Below, piece by piece: positions 18,698-27,648 of a stretch of 64,000 nucleotides of DNA (position 1 is the first letter of the stretch; each line of letters opens with the position of its first letter). The notes beneath the pieces are model-generated. The model was given only the letters and a program-made list of their open reading frames with translations. It made no database searches and was not told the origin of the DNA. The DNA is from Levyella massiliensis. Its GTDB lineage: Bacteria; Bacillota; Clostridia; Tissierellales; Peptoniphilaceae. The stretch is from positions 709,695 to 773,694 of the forward strand of contig NZ_HG529490.1 of assembly GCF_000308275.2 (NCBI RefSeq), in the 5' to 3' direction. Both the position numbers and the translations under genes were made by a program.

Positions 18698-19342
18698 TTA
18701 CTTCTTATTGATAGAACGGGCAGCGGATGTGCCCACGAGTTGAATAAGTTGTACGATGACGATGATCACAATGACCGCGCCCCATAAAAGATCTTCCTGG
18801 CGCCGATAGTAGCCGTAGCGCTGCGCCACGGCGCCCAATCCGCCACCACCCAAGGCACCGGCCATTGCCGTGTACCCGATAAGGTTAATGAGCGTGGTTG
18901 TAATGGCTTGAATAAGCGATGGCAATGCTTCGGGCAGCAGCACTTTCCAAATGATCTGTGCATTTGTCGAGCCCATGGCCTTGGCCGCTTCCACAATGCC
19001 GGCATCCACCTCGTTAAGGGATGTTTCGACCAAACGAGCGAAAAACGGTGCCGCCGATGCTGCCAGCGAAAAGATCATCGCTGTGGAACCAATGGATGTA
19101 CCGATGACGGCACGCGTTACGGGGATTAACAGGATCATCAGAATTACGTAAGGAATCGAGCGACATACATTCACGAGCACATCCAGAATGCGATAGCCCG
19201 GAATGTTCTCCGACAGACCGCCTTTTTGCGTAAGATAGAGGACAATACCAATTGGCGTGCCGACCAAGATAGCGAACAAACCGCCAAAAAACACCATGTA
19301 AAACGTCTCTATCGTTGCTTCAATCAGAATCTCTGTCATCAT
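18698..19342 (-). CDS. metI: Methionine ABC transporter permease MetI
   Basis: 214-residue permease with about five transmembrane segments and the EAA coupling loop (IVEAAKAMGSTNAQIIWKVLLPEALP). It overlaps the metN stop by 4 bp (ATGA) and precedes metQ by 37 bp. Together with MetN and MetQ it forms a D/L-methionine importer. Confidence 0.95.
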   Translation of the reverse strand: MMTEILIEATIETFYMVFFGGLFAILVGTPIGIVLYLTQKGGLSENIPGYRILDVLVNVCRSIPYVILMILLIPVTRAVIGTSIGSTAMIFSLAASAAPFFARLVETSLNEVDAGIVEAAKAMGSTNAQIIWKVLLPEALPSLIQAITTTLINLIGYTAMAGALGGGGLGAVAQRYGYYRRQEDLLWGAVIVIIVIVQLIQLVGTSAARSINKK

Positions 19343-20343
19343 TTCAGCACCTCCACTTCTACCTGCTCTTGAAAGGCCTGCAGGGCACGTTTTCTTTCTT
19401 CTTCCGACCCCGTCAGCTCGACTACGACATAGCCAATTTCTCCCTGGCGGAAAGTATCAATATTCGCGGAAAGGATGGAGATCCCTACCGGAACCTTTTT
19501 TAACACTTCCGCAATGAGCGAATCCTGAATCTCCTCATTGCGATAGGTGAGTTTCACAACGTCGCCCGCAAATTCGCGATCCTGCAAGAAACCAAATTCA
19601 TCGGCATCCTGCAATTTAGAAATAAAGGACTTCGTGACCGGATGTTTCGGGTGGAAGAAAATATCATTAGTTGAGCCTGTCTCAACGATCTCCCCTGCTG
19701 CCATGACGGCAATGCGATCACAAATCTCTTTCGCCACTTCCATCTGATGCGTAATCATGATGATGGTAGTTTTATACGTCTGTGCCAGGTCGCGCAACAG
19801 TTCCAACACCGATGCCGTATTCTTCGGATCCAGTGCCGACGTACCTTCATCCGAAAGCAAGATCTTCGGCTGCAAGGCCATCGCTCTGGCAATGGCTACC
19901 CGCTGCTTCTGCCCACCGGAGAGTTCGGAAGGATACGCATTGCCGCGCTCCGCTAAGCCGATGAAATGCAGCAGCTCTTCCGTCCGCTCCTGAATTTTGG
20001 ATTTTTCCCATCCCGCAATTTCCAGCGGATATGCAATATTTTTTCGGATGGTCTTTTGGTTAAAGAGATTAAAGGACTGGAAAATCATGCCTATTTCCTT
20101 GCGCGCCTTTAACAGCTCCTTTTCCTTCAAATTCGTGATGTCTACATCATCGATAATCACCTTGCCGGAGGTTGGCTCTTCCAAACGATTCAGCAAACGT
20201 ACCAGCGTGGACTTTCCTGCGCCGCTCAAACCGATAATGCCGAAAATTTCGCCTTCCTCCACGGCGAAGGAAACGTCGCGCACAGCGTGCAACACACCAT
20301 GCTCTGCGGGAAATTCTTTTGTTAAGTGTTCTGCTTTGATCAA
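19339..20343 (-). CDS. metN: Methionine ABC transporter ATPase MetN
   Basis: 334-residue ABC ATPase with Walker A GLSGAGKST, signature LSGGQKQRVAIARA, Walker B ILLSDEGTSALDP, and a C-terminal ACT-like NIL domain (about residues 255-330) that binds methionine for feedback in the family. The start is the TTG at 20343: AAGGAG lies 6 nt upstream and the sequence begins with the conserved LIKAEHLTKEF. An in-frame ATG at 20391 falls next to the T-box terminator and is unlikely. First gene after the T-box leader. Confidence 0.94.
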   Translation of the reverse strand: MIKAEHLTKEFPAEHGVLHAVRDVSFAVEEGEIFGIIGLSGAGKSTLVRLLNRLEEPTSGKVIIDDVDITNLKEKELLKARKEIGMIFQSFNLFNQKTIRKNIAYPLEIAGWEKSKIQERTEELLHFIGLAERGNAYPSELSGGQKQRVAIARAMALQPKILLSDEGTSALDPKNTASVLELLRDLAQTYKTTIIMITHQMEVAKEICDRIAVMAAGEIVETGSTNDIFFHPKHPVTKSFISKLQDADEFGFLQDREFAGDVVKLTYRNEEIQDSLIAEVLKKVPVGISILSANIDTFRQGEIGYVVVELTGSEEERKRALQAFQEQVEVEVLK

Positions 20344-20371
20344 CTTTTGCTCCTTCCTGCGCCGAACGCAT

Positions 20372-20632
20372 AAAAAAACGTCCTTTGTCACAATGACAAA
20401 GGACGAAATAAATTCCGCGGTACCACCTTACTTCGCATCAAATCGATGCGCACCTTCAAGCACTAACATGCTCTAACTCTGTAACGGGAGTGCCCGTACA
20501 ACCCTATGATCGAATTGTCCCATCCGAGGCCATGTTCCCTTCGATTCCCACTCGCCCTTCTCAGCTACCGGGCTTCTCTGTAGAGTTTCTTTCGAAAGTA
20601 CTCTTCTCTTCAACTGGTTTCTTATGAAGTTG
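20372..20632 (-). promoter_or_regulatory. T-box leader (probably methionine-specific) of metNIQ
   Basis: Minus-strand leader with the hallmark T-box sequence AGGTGGTACCGCGGAA (20413-20428), followed by an intrinsic terminator with a 12-bp stem CGTCCTTTGTCA / TGACAAAGGACG and seven T (20372-20405). Upstream are the stem I elements, including AGAGAAGCCCGG-type apical sequence. Uncharged tRNA should stabilise the antiterminator and allow readthrough. The specifier is probably AUG (candidate at 20531-20533, minus), supported mainly by the methionine transporter downstream; I did not fold the full stem I. Confidence 0.93.
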
Positions 20633-20637
20633 GTGTT

Positions 20638-20666
20638 ACTATACACGACTCGAAAATGGATGTCAA
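20638..20666 (-). promoter_or_regulatory. Sigma-A promoter of the met T-box transcript
   Basis: Minus strand TTGACA (20661-20666), 17 bp, TATAGT (20638-20643). Consensus -35 and near-consensus -10, placing the transcript start near 20631, at the 5' end of the T-box leader. Confidence 0.8.
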
Positions 20667-20720
20667 CAGGTTTAGGAAAAATTTTTCCCATCGACACTCT
20701 GCGTCGGTGTGCTCTTTACG

Positions 20721-21419
20721 TTAGGATTCGCTTAAAAGCGGGAAAAGCTTCAGATAGTACTCTTCCGCTCTTCTTTCTCCTTCCTCTTCTCGGTATTCGA
20801 TGATTTTTCCGTCTTTCAAAAAGAGAAACTCTTTCGTTAACTTTTCCATTTCCATCAAATTATGTGAGGATAGTAGAATCGCAGCTCCCTTTCGAGCATG
20901 ATCCAAAAGTATGCGTCGTGTTTGTACAATGCGGGAAGGATCCAATCCATTGAATGGTTCATCCAAAATCATGAGTTTCGGATTGTTAAGTAAGGCCATC
21001 GCAATCAAAAGACTTTGTTTCATGCCAAGCGAATAAGTTTCGACCTTGCGTTTGACAAACGAATGAATGGAAACAAGATCGACGACTTCTTCTACTCGAT
21101 TTTTGGGCAGCTTTTGCATGGAACGAATGTAGTTTAAGTGGTCGGCACCTGTCAGAAAGGGATAGAGCACGCGATTATCCTTCAAAAACGAACAGGATTT
21201 AAATATGCTAATATCTGTGTTGGGGTGCTCTAAAACGGTGATCTTACCGCTTTGGGGGCGAATTAAATTTGCAATCGTACTGAATAAGGTGGATTTTCCT
21301 GCCCCATTGGGGCCGATAACGCCATAAATGCCCGCTTCTTTTATCTGCAGATCGAGATCCCTTAACACAGGATGCTTTCCATAGGCTACATTGAGGTGTT
21401 GAATGGTTAAATAGGACAT
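20721..21419 (-). CDS. ABC transporter ATPase (ABC-2 exporter type)
   Basis: 232-residue ATPase with Walker A GPNGAGKST, a diverged signature (TYSLGMKQSLLIAMAL), Walker B LMILDEPFNGLDP, and the switch His in LLSSHNLMEME. The start at 21419 has AGGAGG 5 nt upstream; the ORF continues upstream into the permease gene. It sits 14 bp after the large permease and is presumably its energy subunit. Substrate is unknown; such pairs often export peptides, antibiotics or lipids, and a 20-codon peptide ORF lies upstream of the permease. Confidence 0.9.
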   Translation of the reverse strand: MSYLTIQHLNVAYGKHPVLRDLDLQIKEAGIYGVIGPNGAGKSTLFSTIANLIRPQSGKITVLEHPNTDISIFKSCSFLKDNRVLYPFLTGADHLNYIRSMQKLPKNRVEEVVDLVSIHSFVKRKVETYSLGMKQSLLIAMALLNNPKLMILDEPFNGLDPSRIVQTRRILLDHARKGAAILLSSHNLMEMEKLTKEFLFLKDGKIIEYREEEGERRAEEYYLKLFPLLSES

Positions 21420-21433
21420 AGAACCTCCTTGGC

Positions 21434-23971
21434 TCAGCGTGTCTTCTGTATGCTTTGTCGCGACACAATGCTTCCTCCCAACAATAAGAAGAAGAGTGTC
21501 CACGCGCCTAATACCAGCAGTGCTTGAGAAACAGAAATGATGAATCCCTGATAAAAGAATAGGGAGCCGTCCACAAGGGCGGAAGTCTCCAAGTAACTGA
21601 AAGGATTCAAAGCCTTCCAATTGCAGGGCAACACAGCATTGAGAAATAACGATAAGGATGTAATGCCAAGTATTGCCATGAGTAGTGTTTCCTTATTGCG
21701 TGTAAAAATCGATACGAAAAGACTCAAGGAAGACAAGAAAGCCATCCAAAAAAGCAAAACCGGTAAACTCAGCATTAAAAATCGGCCTATGGACATCGTG
21801 CCTACCTTATCTCCATGAAAAGCAAGTACCGGAAAGCTGAATGATCCCCATCCGCTGATGCATAAAGCAAGAAATGTCGCTAGCAGCAGCAAGCCTATGA
21901 AAATTCCGGTTGCCAACAGAAAGTGTGCCGCCGCTTTTCGAATGTGAAAACGCCAACGTTCCAATGGCATTGTATAATTAATAGCTAACGATGAACCGGA
22001 ACGTTTCTCTACCGTATAACCGGTGAACACCATATTTATTAAAAAAAGGAAAAGAACAATATCCCATTTTTGAACATAAAGAAGATCATACAGCCAAAAG
22101 GACACCCCCTCTTCGGGCAGTCGCAAATTCTGCTGTATTTGCCACCGCCCTACAGTATCGGTGTACTCTTCCCGTGGTGAAAACAGAAAAGCAGGCAGCA
22201 ATATCGGTGCTTCCTGTTGCTCTTGCGCTTGTTCAAAAACCACCTTACTATCTTGCAATGATATCAGACTATTCTGGTGATGTTTATAGGCTTTGTCAAG
22301 GAGATATCCTTCGCGTCCTTCTTCGTCCATTTTATGATTCCACGAGTCATAATATCCGGCTCCATCTCCTTTCCGATAGCTCTCCTCACTTTGTTTCGCA
22401 TTCTTGTATTGTTCAAGATACGTGTCGATCATATATTGATAGGGATTTTCTTGATCCGATTGCTCCGATACTTCATTTTTATCATCGTAACTATCTTCTG
22501 CAGCGTTCCACTTTTGCTTTTCCTTTTTTGCTTCTTGCATTGCTTCCAGATAAATGACGCTCCACCCCTTTCCCTCCTGCATCCCTTGTTTTTGCTCCAG
22601 TTTTTCTTCGTGAAGATTTAAAAATAAAATAAACAGATATGCCAGCAAGCCAATAAAATATATCCACGTCCGTCCCGACAACAAAATCTTTTTCCCTTCT
22701 ATATAATAGACAGAGTGCTTTTTTATGGTGCTTTTGTCCTGTTGTGCAAAACGATTCGAAGTATAAAGACTACGTTTTTCAGTGATTACGGCAAGGGTGA
22801 AAAAAGCCACGCCGACACACTCCATAACTAAGTAAGGTCGGAAGCTACTCGCAAAGATCGTAATGTTTTTGTCGTAATCGATATAGCCTGTAAAAGCCTT
22901 GAAGGATTGGGAGATATAAATCGGATTCCATTGACTTTTAAGCAACGGGCTCGCACTGCTTCCCACAAACAGCGCCAAGTTAACCAAAAGAAGCACGGCA
23001 AGAACAGACTGTGTCTTTAATAAATTACCCAGTAAGAAACAAAAAGTGATTTCCAAAAAAACAAGGGACATAAAAGCAAAACACATTTTTACAAGAAGTG
23101 GTCCGCCACAAATCAAGTTAGATGCCGGCAAATTAGTAAAGCGACGAAATGCATCTTCCCATCCCCCCAAGGGAACGCCTAAAAAGCAGAAAAGCAAAGT
23201 CAAGCCTAGGAATAAAACAGCCAGATAAAAGAAAATACAGAAGAAAATGGCAACCAGTTTAGACGCCATCTGCCGTACGGACGATGCCGGTTGTGTTTTT
23301 AATAAGTACGTTGTTCCCATTTCTCTATCCCTTGATTGAGAAGCATAAAATAATAGGGAAAAGAAAAATATAGCGGGTAACCCAAGGTAAAGAGGCGCAT
23401 AATAAATTATATTTTGAATGGTCGAATCATATAGGCCGCCCATGTAGAGATATGGAGCAGAGGCCTTCTCTTGATGATCGGCTAAATAGGTAAAAAGCTG
23501 AATCTTCCATTGCAAGTTTCTTTGAAACATTGCATTAGAAAACGAAAGTACATTCGGATATTTTTCTACAAATTGAGCATACGACTTGTAAAAGTGGAGT
23601 CGATTTTGAATATACGTGTTGACAGTTTTATAATAATTTTCATCTTTGCTAAAGTCTGAGAAAACATAGTATGGCTGCGTCAACTTCTGTGCCTCGTCCT
23701 CTAGAGAATAAAGCGTCCGTAAATCGTGAAGAGCATCCTTTTGGTTTATCTTTTCGACTTGTGTCACAAGCTCAGTTCTTTTTTCCAGCAATGGAGCGGT
23801 CGGCAAGTATTTCATGTCTATATCAGAGAAGGACGTCATCGTATCCTGCACTAATAATCCGGAGCCGGTTACTGCTTGATAAAACGTTATCCCTATGCAG
23901 AAAATAACAAATAAAAAAATCAATAAAAAATTTCTATTCCTCCAGTATTTCTTGATTTCAAAGCGTATCAT
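21434..23971 (-). CDS. Large ABC-2 type permease (two-repeat)
   Basis: 845-residue membrane protein that looks like two ABC-2 permease halves in tandem. Each half starts with an amphipathic helix and a transmembrane helix (residues 1-30: KKYWRNRNFLLIFLFVIF; near 430: KKILLSGRTWIYFIGLLAYLF), then a long extracytoplasmic helical region, then about five membrane segments. Residues 470-560 are rich in Lys, Glu, Gln and Tyr. GGAGG lies 6 nt before the ATG. It pairs with the ATPase 14 bp downstream. Base composition is somewhat more AT-rich than the surrounding genes. Confidence 0.87.
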   Translation of the reverse strand: MIRFEIKKYWRNRNFLLIFLFVIFCIGITFYQAVTGSGLLVQDTMTSFSDIDMKYLPTAPLLEKRTELVTQVEKINQKDALHDLRTLYSLEDEAQKLTQPYYVFSDFSKDENYYKTVNTYIQNRLHFYKSYAQFVEKYPNVLSFSNAMFQRNLQWKIQLFTYLADHQEKASAPYLYMGGLYDSTIQNIIYYAPLYLGLPAIFFFSLLFYASQSRDREMGTTYLLKTQPASSVRQMASKLVAIFFCIFFYLAVLFLGLTLLFCFLGVPLGGWEDAFRRFTNLPASNLICGGPLLVKMCFAFMSLVFLEITFCFLLGNLLKTQSVLAVLLLVNLALFVGSSASPLLKSQWNPIYISQSFKAFTGYIDYDKNITIFASSFRPYLVMECVGVAFFTLAVITEKRSLYTSNRFAQQDKSTIKKHSVYYIEGKKILLSGRTWIYFIGLLAYLFILFLNLHEEKLEQKQGMQEGKGWSVIYLEAMQEAKKEKQKWNAAEDSYDDKNEVSEQSDQENPYQYMIDTYLEQYKNAKQSEESYRKGDGAGYYDSWNHKMDEEGREGYLLDKAYKHHQNSLISLQDSKVVFEQAQEQQEAPILLPAFLFSPREEYTDTVGRWQIQQNLRLPEEGVSFWLYDLLYVQKWDIVLFLFLINMVFTGYTVEKRSGSSLAINYTMPLERWRFHIRKAAAHFLLATGIFIGLLLLATFLALCISGWGSFSFPVLAFHGDKVGTMSIGRFLMLSLPVLLFWMAFLSSLSLFVSIFTRNKETLLMAILGITSLSLFLNAVLPCNWKALNPFSYLETSALVDGSLFFYQGFIISVSQALLVLGAWTLFFLLLGGSIVSRQSIQKTR

Positions 23972-23988
23972 TATTTCCTCCGATAGCC

Positions 23989-23994
23989 ATTATA
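23989..23994 (-). promoter_or_regulatory. Possible -10 box close to the ABC permease
   Basis: TATAAT on the minus strand 17 bp before the permease ATG; TTAACA stands 15 bp further up, a shorter than ideal spacing. Between here and the peptide ORF is a 7-bp inverted repeat, TTATAGT-TAAT-ACTATAA (about 24034-24051), which could be a regulator site. Confidence 0.3.
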
Positions 23995-24061
23995 GCCGAT
24001 AAAGATTTATGTTAAATGCCCTCTCAAGGAAACGTTATAGTTAATACTATAATTTAGCTTT

Positions 24062-24124
24062 CTAAGTATAAAATCCCTTTGTAAACAGCTTTACAAACTT
24101 TTCTTTGAGACGACGGGGCCACAT
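24062..24124 (-). CDS. Possible 20-residue cationic amphipathic peptide
   Basis: ATG at 24124 preceded by a perfect AGGAGG with 6-nt spacing, then 20 codons to TAG. The product begins MWPRRLKEKF and ends VKLFTKGFYT. It has seven Lys/Arg residues and one acidic residue, with aromatic and aliphatic residues spaced as in an amphipathic helix. No signal peptide or Gly-Gly leader is visible. It lies 90 bp upstream of the ABC permease gene in the same direction. It could be a small cationic or membrane-active peptide, a leader peptide for the ABC genes, or a chance ORF. I do not recognise a family. Confidence 0.4.
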   Translation of the reverse strand: MWPRRLKEKFVKLFTKGFYT

Positions 24125-24197
24125 GTTTTTCCTCCTGTCACTTTTCGCATAATTAATTATATGTTATATGCTACTGCAGCGCATGATACTGTGTTTT

Positions 24198-25679
24198 TTA
24201 GAACAGTGCGCTCCCCACGCTCATGCCCCACGCCGTCGTCACAAACACCGCAACTAGCATCGCTAAAAAACCGTAGAGCATCATCTGACGCATATTGGTC
24301 CAGCCGCTGGAGCCGGCAATGGCAACACAGGGCATGGCGGGCGGCGTGGCAAAGGCATAGGCGGAAAGCATACCGATGCTGGAAAGAAGCAATGCCGGAT
24401 GCACCCCACCGAGTTGTGATACCATTGCTAAGGCAGCGGCACTCACTACGGTGGCTGTCACCATGTTGGAAGAAAGATTGGTTTGCAAGGCACTCCAGAG
24501 GGCAAAGAATAGAAACAGCATGACTGGCGAGAAACTTACCGCAATTGGCGCAACATGAGCGCTCACCCAGGCCATGACGCCCACGGACTTTTGGGTCAGC
24601 GCCCAGCCGATAGCGCCCGTTCCCGCGCACATCAAAATGGCCGACCAAGCGACGCCTTCCTTCAATGCTTTACCTAAATGCAGCAGGGGTTCGCCTTTTT
24701 CGGTAAAGATGGACAAGAGGACGCAGCCGAGAATGGGTGGAAATGCCGTCCCTAATTTAGACAGTGCCATAAGGGCCGTTTTTACGCCACCCTTTGGTAA
24801 CATTCCGGAGAAGAGACCCGGCGCAATCCAAAGAAAAATCACAAAGAAAAACACCGCAATCACACGCTTCGTGCCCGGTTGTACCGCATTTTCTTTCCCG
24901 CTGGAAAGCAGACGCTTTTCAATTTCCATGGCACGCTCCATGTGCATCTCACTAACCGGCGGACGCAAGAAAAGTCGAAACACCACAACGACGAGAATCG
25001 CCGTCAATAGTCCGACCGGAATTGCCAGAGCGAGATAGGAAAGCGTCGATACGGTCGTTTTCGCAAACGCTTCATAGGCATTGATAGCAATGAGCGGAAA
25101 CACATGAGCAATGGGTGTCATGCCGGAGGAGATCCCCGTCATAATAACCGTCCCCATCATGAGCATCGCTGCATTTTTATTGCCCTTCTCCAAAGACAGA
25201 ATGGAACAAATTTCCTCGAGCATTGGCAGGTACAGAAAAAATAAGACAGTGGGCGAAATAAAGGAGCCTAAAAACAAAATGCTCGCAAAGTAGAGTGCCA
25301 CAAAGTGCCAAGGGCCACGCTGCGCTAAGCGCGAGGTCATGAAGGATACCGCAATGCGCCGCAAAATCCCGGTCTTTGCCAGCGCATCCGTCAATACAAA
25401 GGTAAAGATGAGGAAAATAACGGTCGGGCTGCCAAAAGAAGCGGAAAAAATAGCTTTGCCGGTAAGCCCGGGCACCGTCATTAATGCACCGATTAATAAA
25501 AGAGAAGGCCAGTCGATGGCGACAAAGAGCCACAGAATGAGCACGCCTAAAAATAAGCCCAAAACTGCCATGCCGCCGTCGTTGAGGCCCGGAAACGGCG
25601 GTATGAGACGAAAGAATATCATAAAGCACAAAGCGAAACCGATCAGCATCGTCCGCCTGTGGTCTTGTTTTTGATTCAT
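24198..25679 (-). CDS. SLC13/DASS-family anion permease
   Basis: 493-residue membrane protein with 11-12 hydrophobic segments, similar to sodium:dicarboxylate or sulfate symporters of the divalent anion (DASS) family. A repeated helical-hairpin pattern is visible in the two halves (SFGSPTVIFLIFTFVLTDALAKTG; near the C-terminus LQTNLSSNMVTATVVSAAALA). The substrate cannot be told. I prefer the ATG at 25679 (MNQKQDHRR) with GAGG about 7 nt upstream; a GTG four codons earlier is possible. Divergent from the chorismate mutase gene. Confidence 0.85.
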   Translation of the reverse strand: MNQKQDHRRTMLIGFALCFMIFFRLIPPFPGLNDGGMAVLGLFLGVLILWLFVAIDWPSLLLIGALMTVPGLTGKAIFSASFGSPTVIFLIFTFVLTDALAKTGILRRIAVSFMTSRLAQRGPWHFVALYFASILFLGSFISPTVLFFLYLPMLEEICSILSLEKGNKNAAMLMMGTVIMTGISSGMTPIAHVFPLIAINAYEAFAKTTVSTLSYLALAIPVGLLTAILVVVVFRLFLRPPVSEMHMERAMEIEKRLLSSGKENAVQPGTKRVIAVFFFVIFLWIAPGLFSGMLPKGGVKTALMALSKLGTAFPPILGCVLLSIFTEKGEPLLHLGKALKEGVAWSAILMCAGTGAIGWALTQKSVGVMAWVSAHVAPIAVSFSPVMLFLFFALWSALQTNLSSNMVTATVVSAAALAMVSQLGGVHPALLLSSIGMLSAYAFATPPAMPCVAIAGSSGWTNMRQMMLYGFLAMLVAVFVTTAWGMSVGSALF

Positions 25680-25699
25680 GTTGCACCTCACATTCTATT

Positions 25700-25717
25700 G
25701 GTTCCCTTAGAGGAACC
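25700..25717. promoter_or_regulatory. Inverted repeat between divergent genes, possible operator
   Basis: GGTTCC-CTTAGA-GGAACC, 6-bp arms, located between the SLC13 and chorismate mutase genes and 10 bp before a TATAAT (25728-25733) on the + strand. The position over the -35 area suggests a repressor site. No regulator gene is nearby. Confidence 0.35.
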
Positions 25718-25766
25718 ATAACAATGCTATAATAGACGAAATAGGAACGATAAGGAAGGAGTCGCC

Positions 25767-26141
25767 ATGAAAGCCTCAGAGCACGATCCCGCAGAGCTTA
25801 ACGCATTGCGTCAAAAAATCGATGCGGTGGATTTACAAATTGCTGCGCTTTTTTGTGAGCGAATGCATATTGCTGCGCAAATTGCGAACTGGAAACGAGG
25901 CGCAGGTAAATCCATTTATGATCCAGCTCGCGAAAAGGCCATGCTCGAAACCCGTCTTTCGGCTCTTTCCGATCCGTCGCTGCGTCCCTATTATCCGAAA
26001 GTCCTAGCTGCTTTAACCGAAGTATCGCGCGCCTATCAGAGCGTTCTACTTGACGCAGCAAAGACAAGTGCGAATGAAACGGCGTCTTCTGTTGCTGAGC
26101 CGTACGCTCCTGCCGCAAAAGACGAGAAAGGGATCTCATGA
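25767..26141 (+). CDS. Chorismate mutase (AroQ class)
   Basis: 124-residue all-helical chorismate mutase, converting chorismate to prephenate. Residues 11-90 carry the AroQ pattern LRQKIDAVDLQIAALFCERM, the Lys in ANWKRGAGKSIYDPAREKAMLE, and the final helix. The last 30 residues are a low-complexity Ala/Ser/Glu tail beyond the usual domain. GGAAGGAG precedes the ATG. It overlaps the cstA start by 4 bp (ATGA), so the two are translated together, an unusual partnership. Confidence 0.9.
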   Translation: MKASEHDPAELNALRQKIDAVDLQIAALFCERMHIAAQIANWKRGAGKSIYDPAREKAMLETRLSALSDPSLRPYYPKVLAALTEVSRAYQSVLLDAAKTSANETASSVAEPYAPAAKDEKGIS

Positions 26142-27634
26142 TAACCTTTTTGGTAGGCATCGCTCTGCTCCTGTGCGGCGGCTATTTGTATTCTCATTTT
26201 ACGGAATGCGTCTTTCAGCCTGACGATCGCCACACGCCGGCGCAGCTGCGCGCGGACGGTATTGATTTTACCGCCATGCCGCGCTGGAAAAATGCCATCA
26301 TCAATCTCTTAAGCATCACCGGCATCGGCGTGATTCTTGGCGCCATTCAAGCTGTGCTCTTCGGTCCGGCTGCCTTCATCTTTATTCCCTTGGGCAATAT
26401 CTTTGCGGGGGCTGTCCATAATTATTTCAGTGGCATGATCGCCATGCGCAACCGCGGCTTTCAAATGCCGCGTCTCTTGGAAAAGTACCTGGGGGCAGGC
26501 GTCTCCCGCCTCTATCGGATTATACTGCTGTTTACGCTCTTTCTCTCCGGCATTGTGCTTCTCTACACCCCGGGGGACTATATCGCTTCGGTTTTGCCGA
26601 AGACATTGCCCATTCCGCAGCCCCTGCTTTTTGCGCTCATCTATGGCGTGCTGTTGCTGTATCTCATCATTACCACACTTTTTCCGATCGATCGCACTAT
26701 TGGACGCATCTATCCGATGCTGAGCATTGTGCTTTTTGTATCCACCGCTATTCTTTTTATCGGAATCTTGCGTCATGGAAAAGGATACCTTCCTGAGTTT
26801 TGGCAAAGCACTCCTCGGTCAACTGTCTTAATGGAACAGCAGCCCCTTATTCCGGTTCTCTTTATCACGGTGACCGGCGGTATTTTATCCGGTTTGCATG
26901 GCACACAGGCCACCCTGCTTTCACGCACAATTCGCAAAGAATCCGAAGGGCGCATGGTTTTCTTCTACACCATGCTCTGGGAAGGTTTGTTAGCGATGTG
27001 CTGGGCCGCTGCAGCTATGATCGTTCTGGCACAACATCCGGCTATTACCCGGATCTCTGATCCCCTGCCCATGTTGGCACTCATTGCCAAAGAGTTTATG
27101 GGTGATTTCGGACCGCTCTTCGCCTTTCTGGTGTTGGTTATTTTCCCCTTGACCACTGGTGATACTCTATTTCGCGGCATTCGCCTCATCATCGCCGAAA
27201 ACTTTCACGTTAACCAACGCCGTCCATGGAAGCGCTTTTTGACCACGGCTTGTGTCTTTGTCCCGGCCATTCTGATGCTTTTAATTGCCAAGTTACAGCC
27301 AAGCGGTTTCAATCGTCTCTGGCGTTACTACGGTTTTCTCAGTCAACTCCTGGCAGCCTTTGGATTAGCCATGATCAGCGTCTATTTGCATGCGCATTAT
27401 AAGAATTATTGGATGGCCTTTTTACCAATGTTGGCCTCCAGTTTTGTTGCTTGTTCCTATATTCTGCATGCGCAAAGCGGACTGCATTTGGACGCGTTAT
27501 TGGGTGCACCGGACAGCTATCGCGCTTCCAATACGGTGGCCGTTTGCCTGAGTGCGGCTTTCGGTCTTCTCGTATGGCACCATGCGGTGCGCAAAGCCCA
27601 CGATATACGGATCCGTGACGATTTTCATCTCTAA
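26138..27634 (+). CDS. cstA: Carbon starvation protein A family transporter
   Basis: 498-residue CstA-family membrane protein with many transmembrane segments. Family blocks: QFxSI-equivalent region LLSITGIGVILGAIQAVLFGP, GNIFAGAVHNYFSGMIAMRN, and GGILSGLHGTQATLLSRT. Members import peptides or pyruvate. It belongs to the shorter clostridial form (E. coli CstA is about 700 residues). Translationally coupled to chorismate mutase; PPK2 follows after 14 bp, so the three genes likely share a transcript. Confidence 0.9.
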   Translation: MITFLVGIALLLCGGYLYSHFTECVFQPDDRHTPAQLRADGIDFTAMPRWKNAIINLLSITGIGVILGAIQAVLFGPAAFIFIPLGNIFAGAVHNYFSGMIAMRNRGFQMPRLLEKYLGAGVSRLYRIILLFTLFLSGIVLLYTPGDYIASVLPKTLPIPQPLLFALIYGVLLLYLIITTLFPIDRTIGRIYPMLSIVLFVSTAILFIGILRHGKGYLPEFWQSTPRSTVLMEQQPLIPVLFITVTGGILSGLHGTQATLLSRTIRKESEGRMVFFYTMLWEGLLAMCWAAAAMIVLAQHPAITRISDPLPMLALIAKEFMGDFGPLFAFLVLVIFPLTTGDTLFRGIRLIIAENFHVNQRRPWKRFLTTACVFVPAILMLLIAKLQPSGFNRLWRYYGFLSQLLAAFGLAMISVYLHAHYKNYWMAFLPMLASSFVACSYILHAQSGLHLDALLGAPDSYRASNTVAVCLSAAFGLLVWHHAVRKAHDIRIRDDFHL

Positions 27635-27648
27635 AGAAAGGAAAAACC

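Noticed and set aside
20473-20697. 74-codon ORF upstream of metN
   Set aside because: Lies over the promoter and T-box leader; the RNA element explains the sequence.
21434-23971. Frameshifted pair of ABC permeases
   Set aside because: The frame is continuous through both halves, and the two-repeat arrangement is a known permease architecture.
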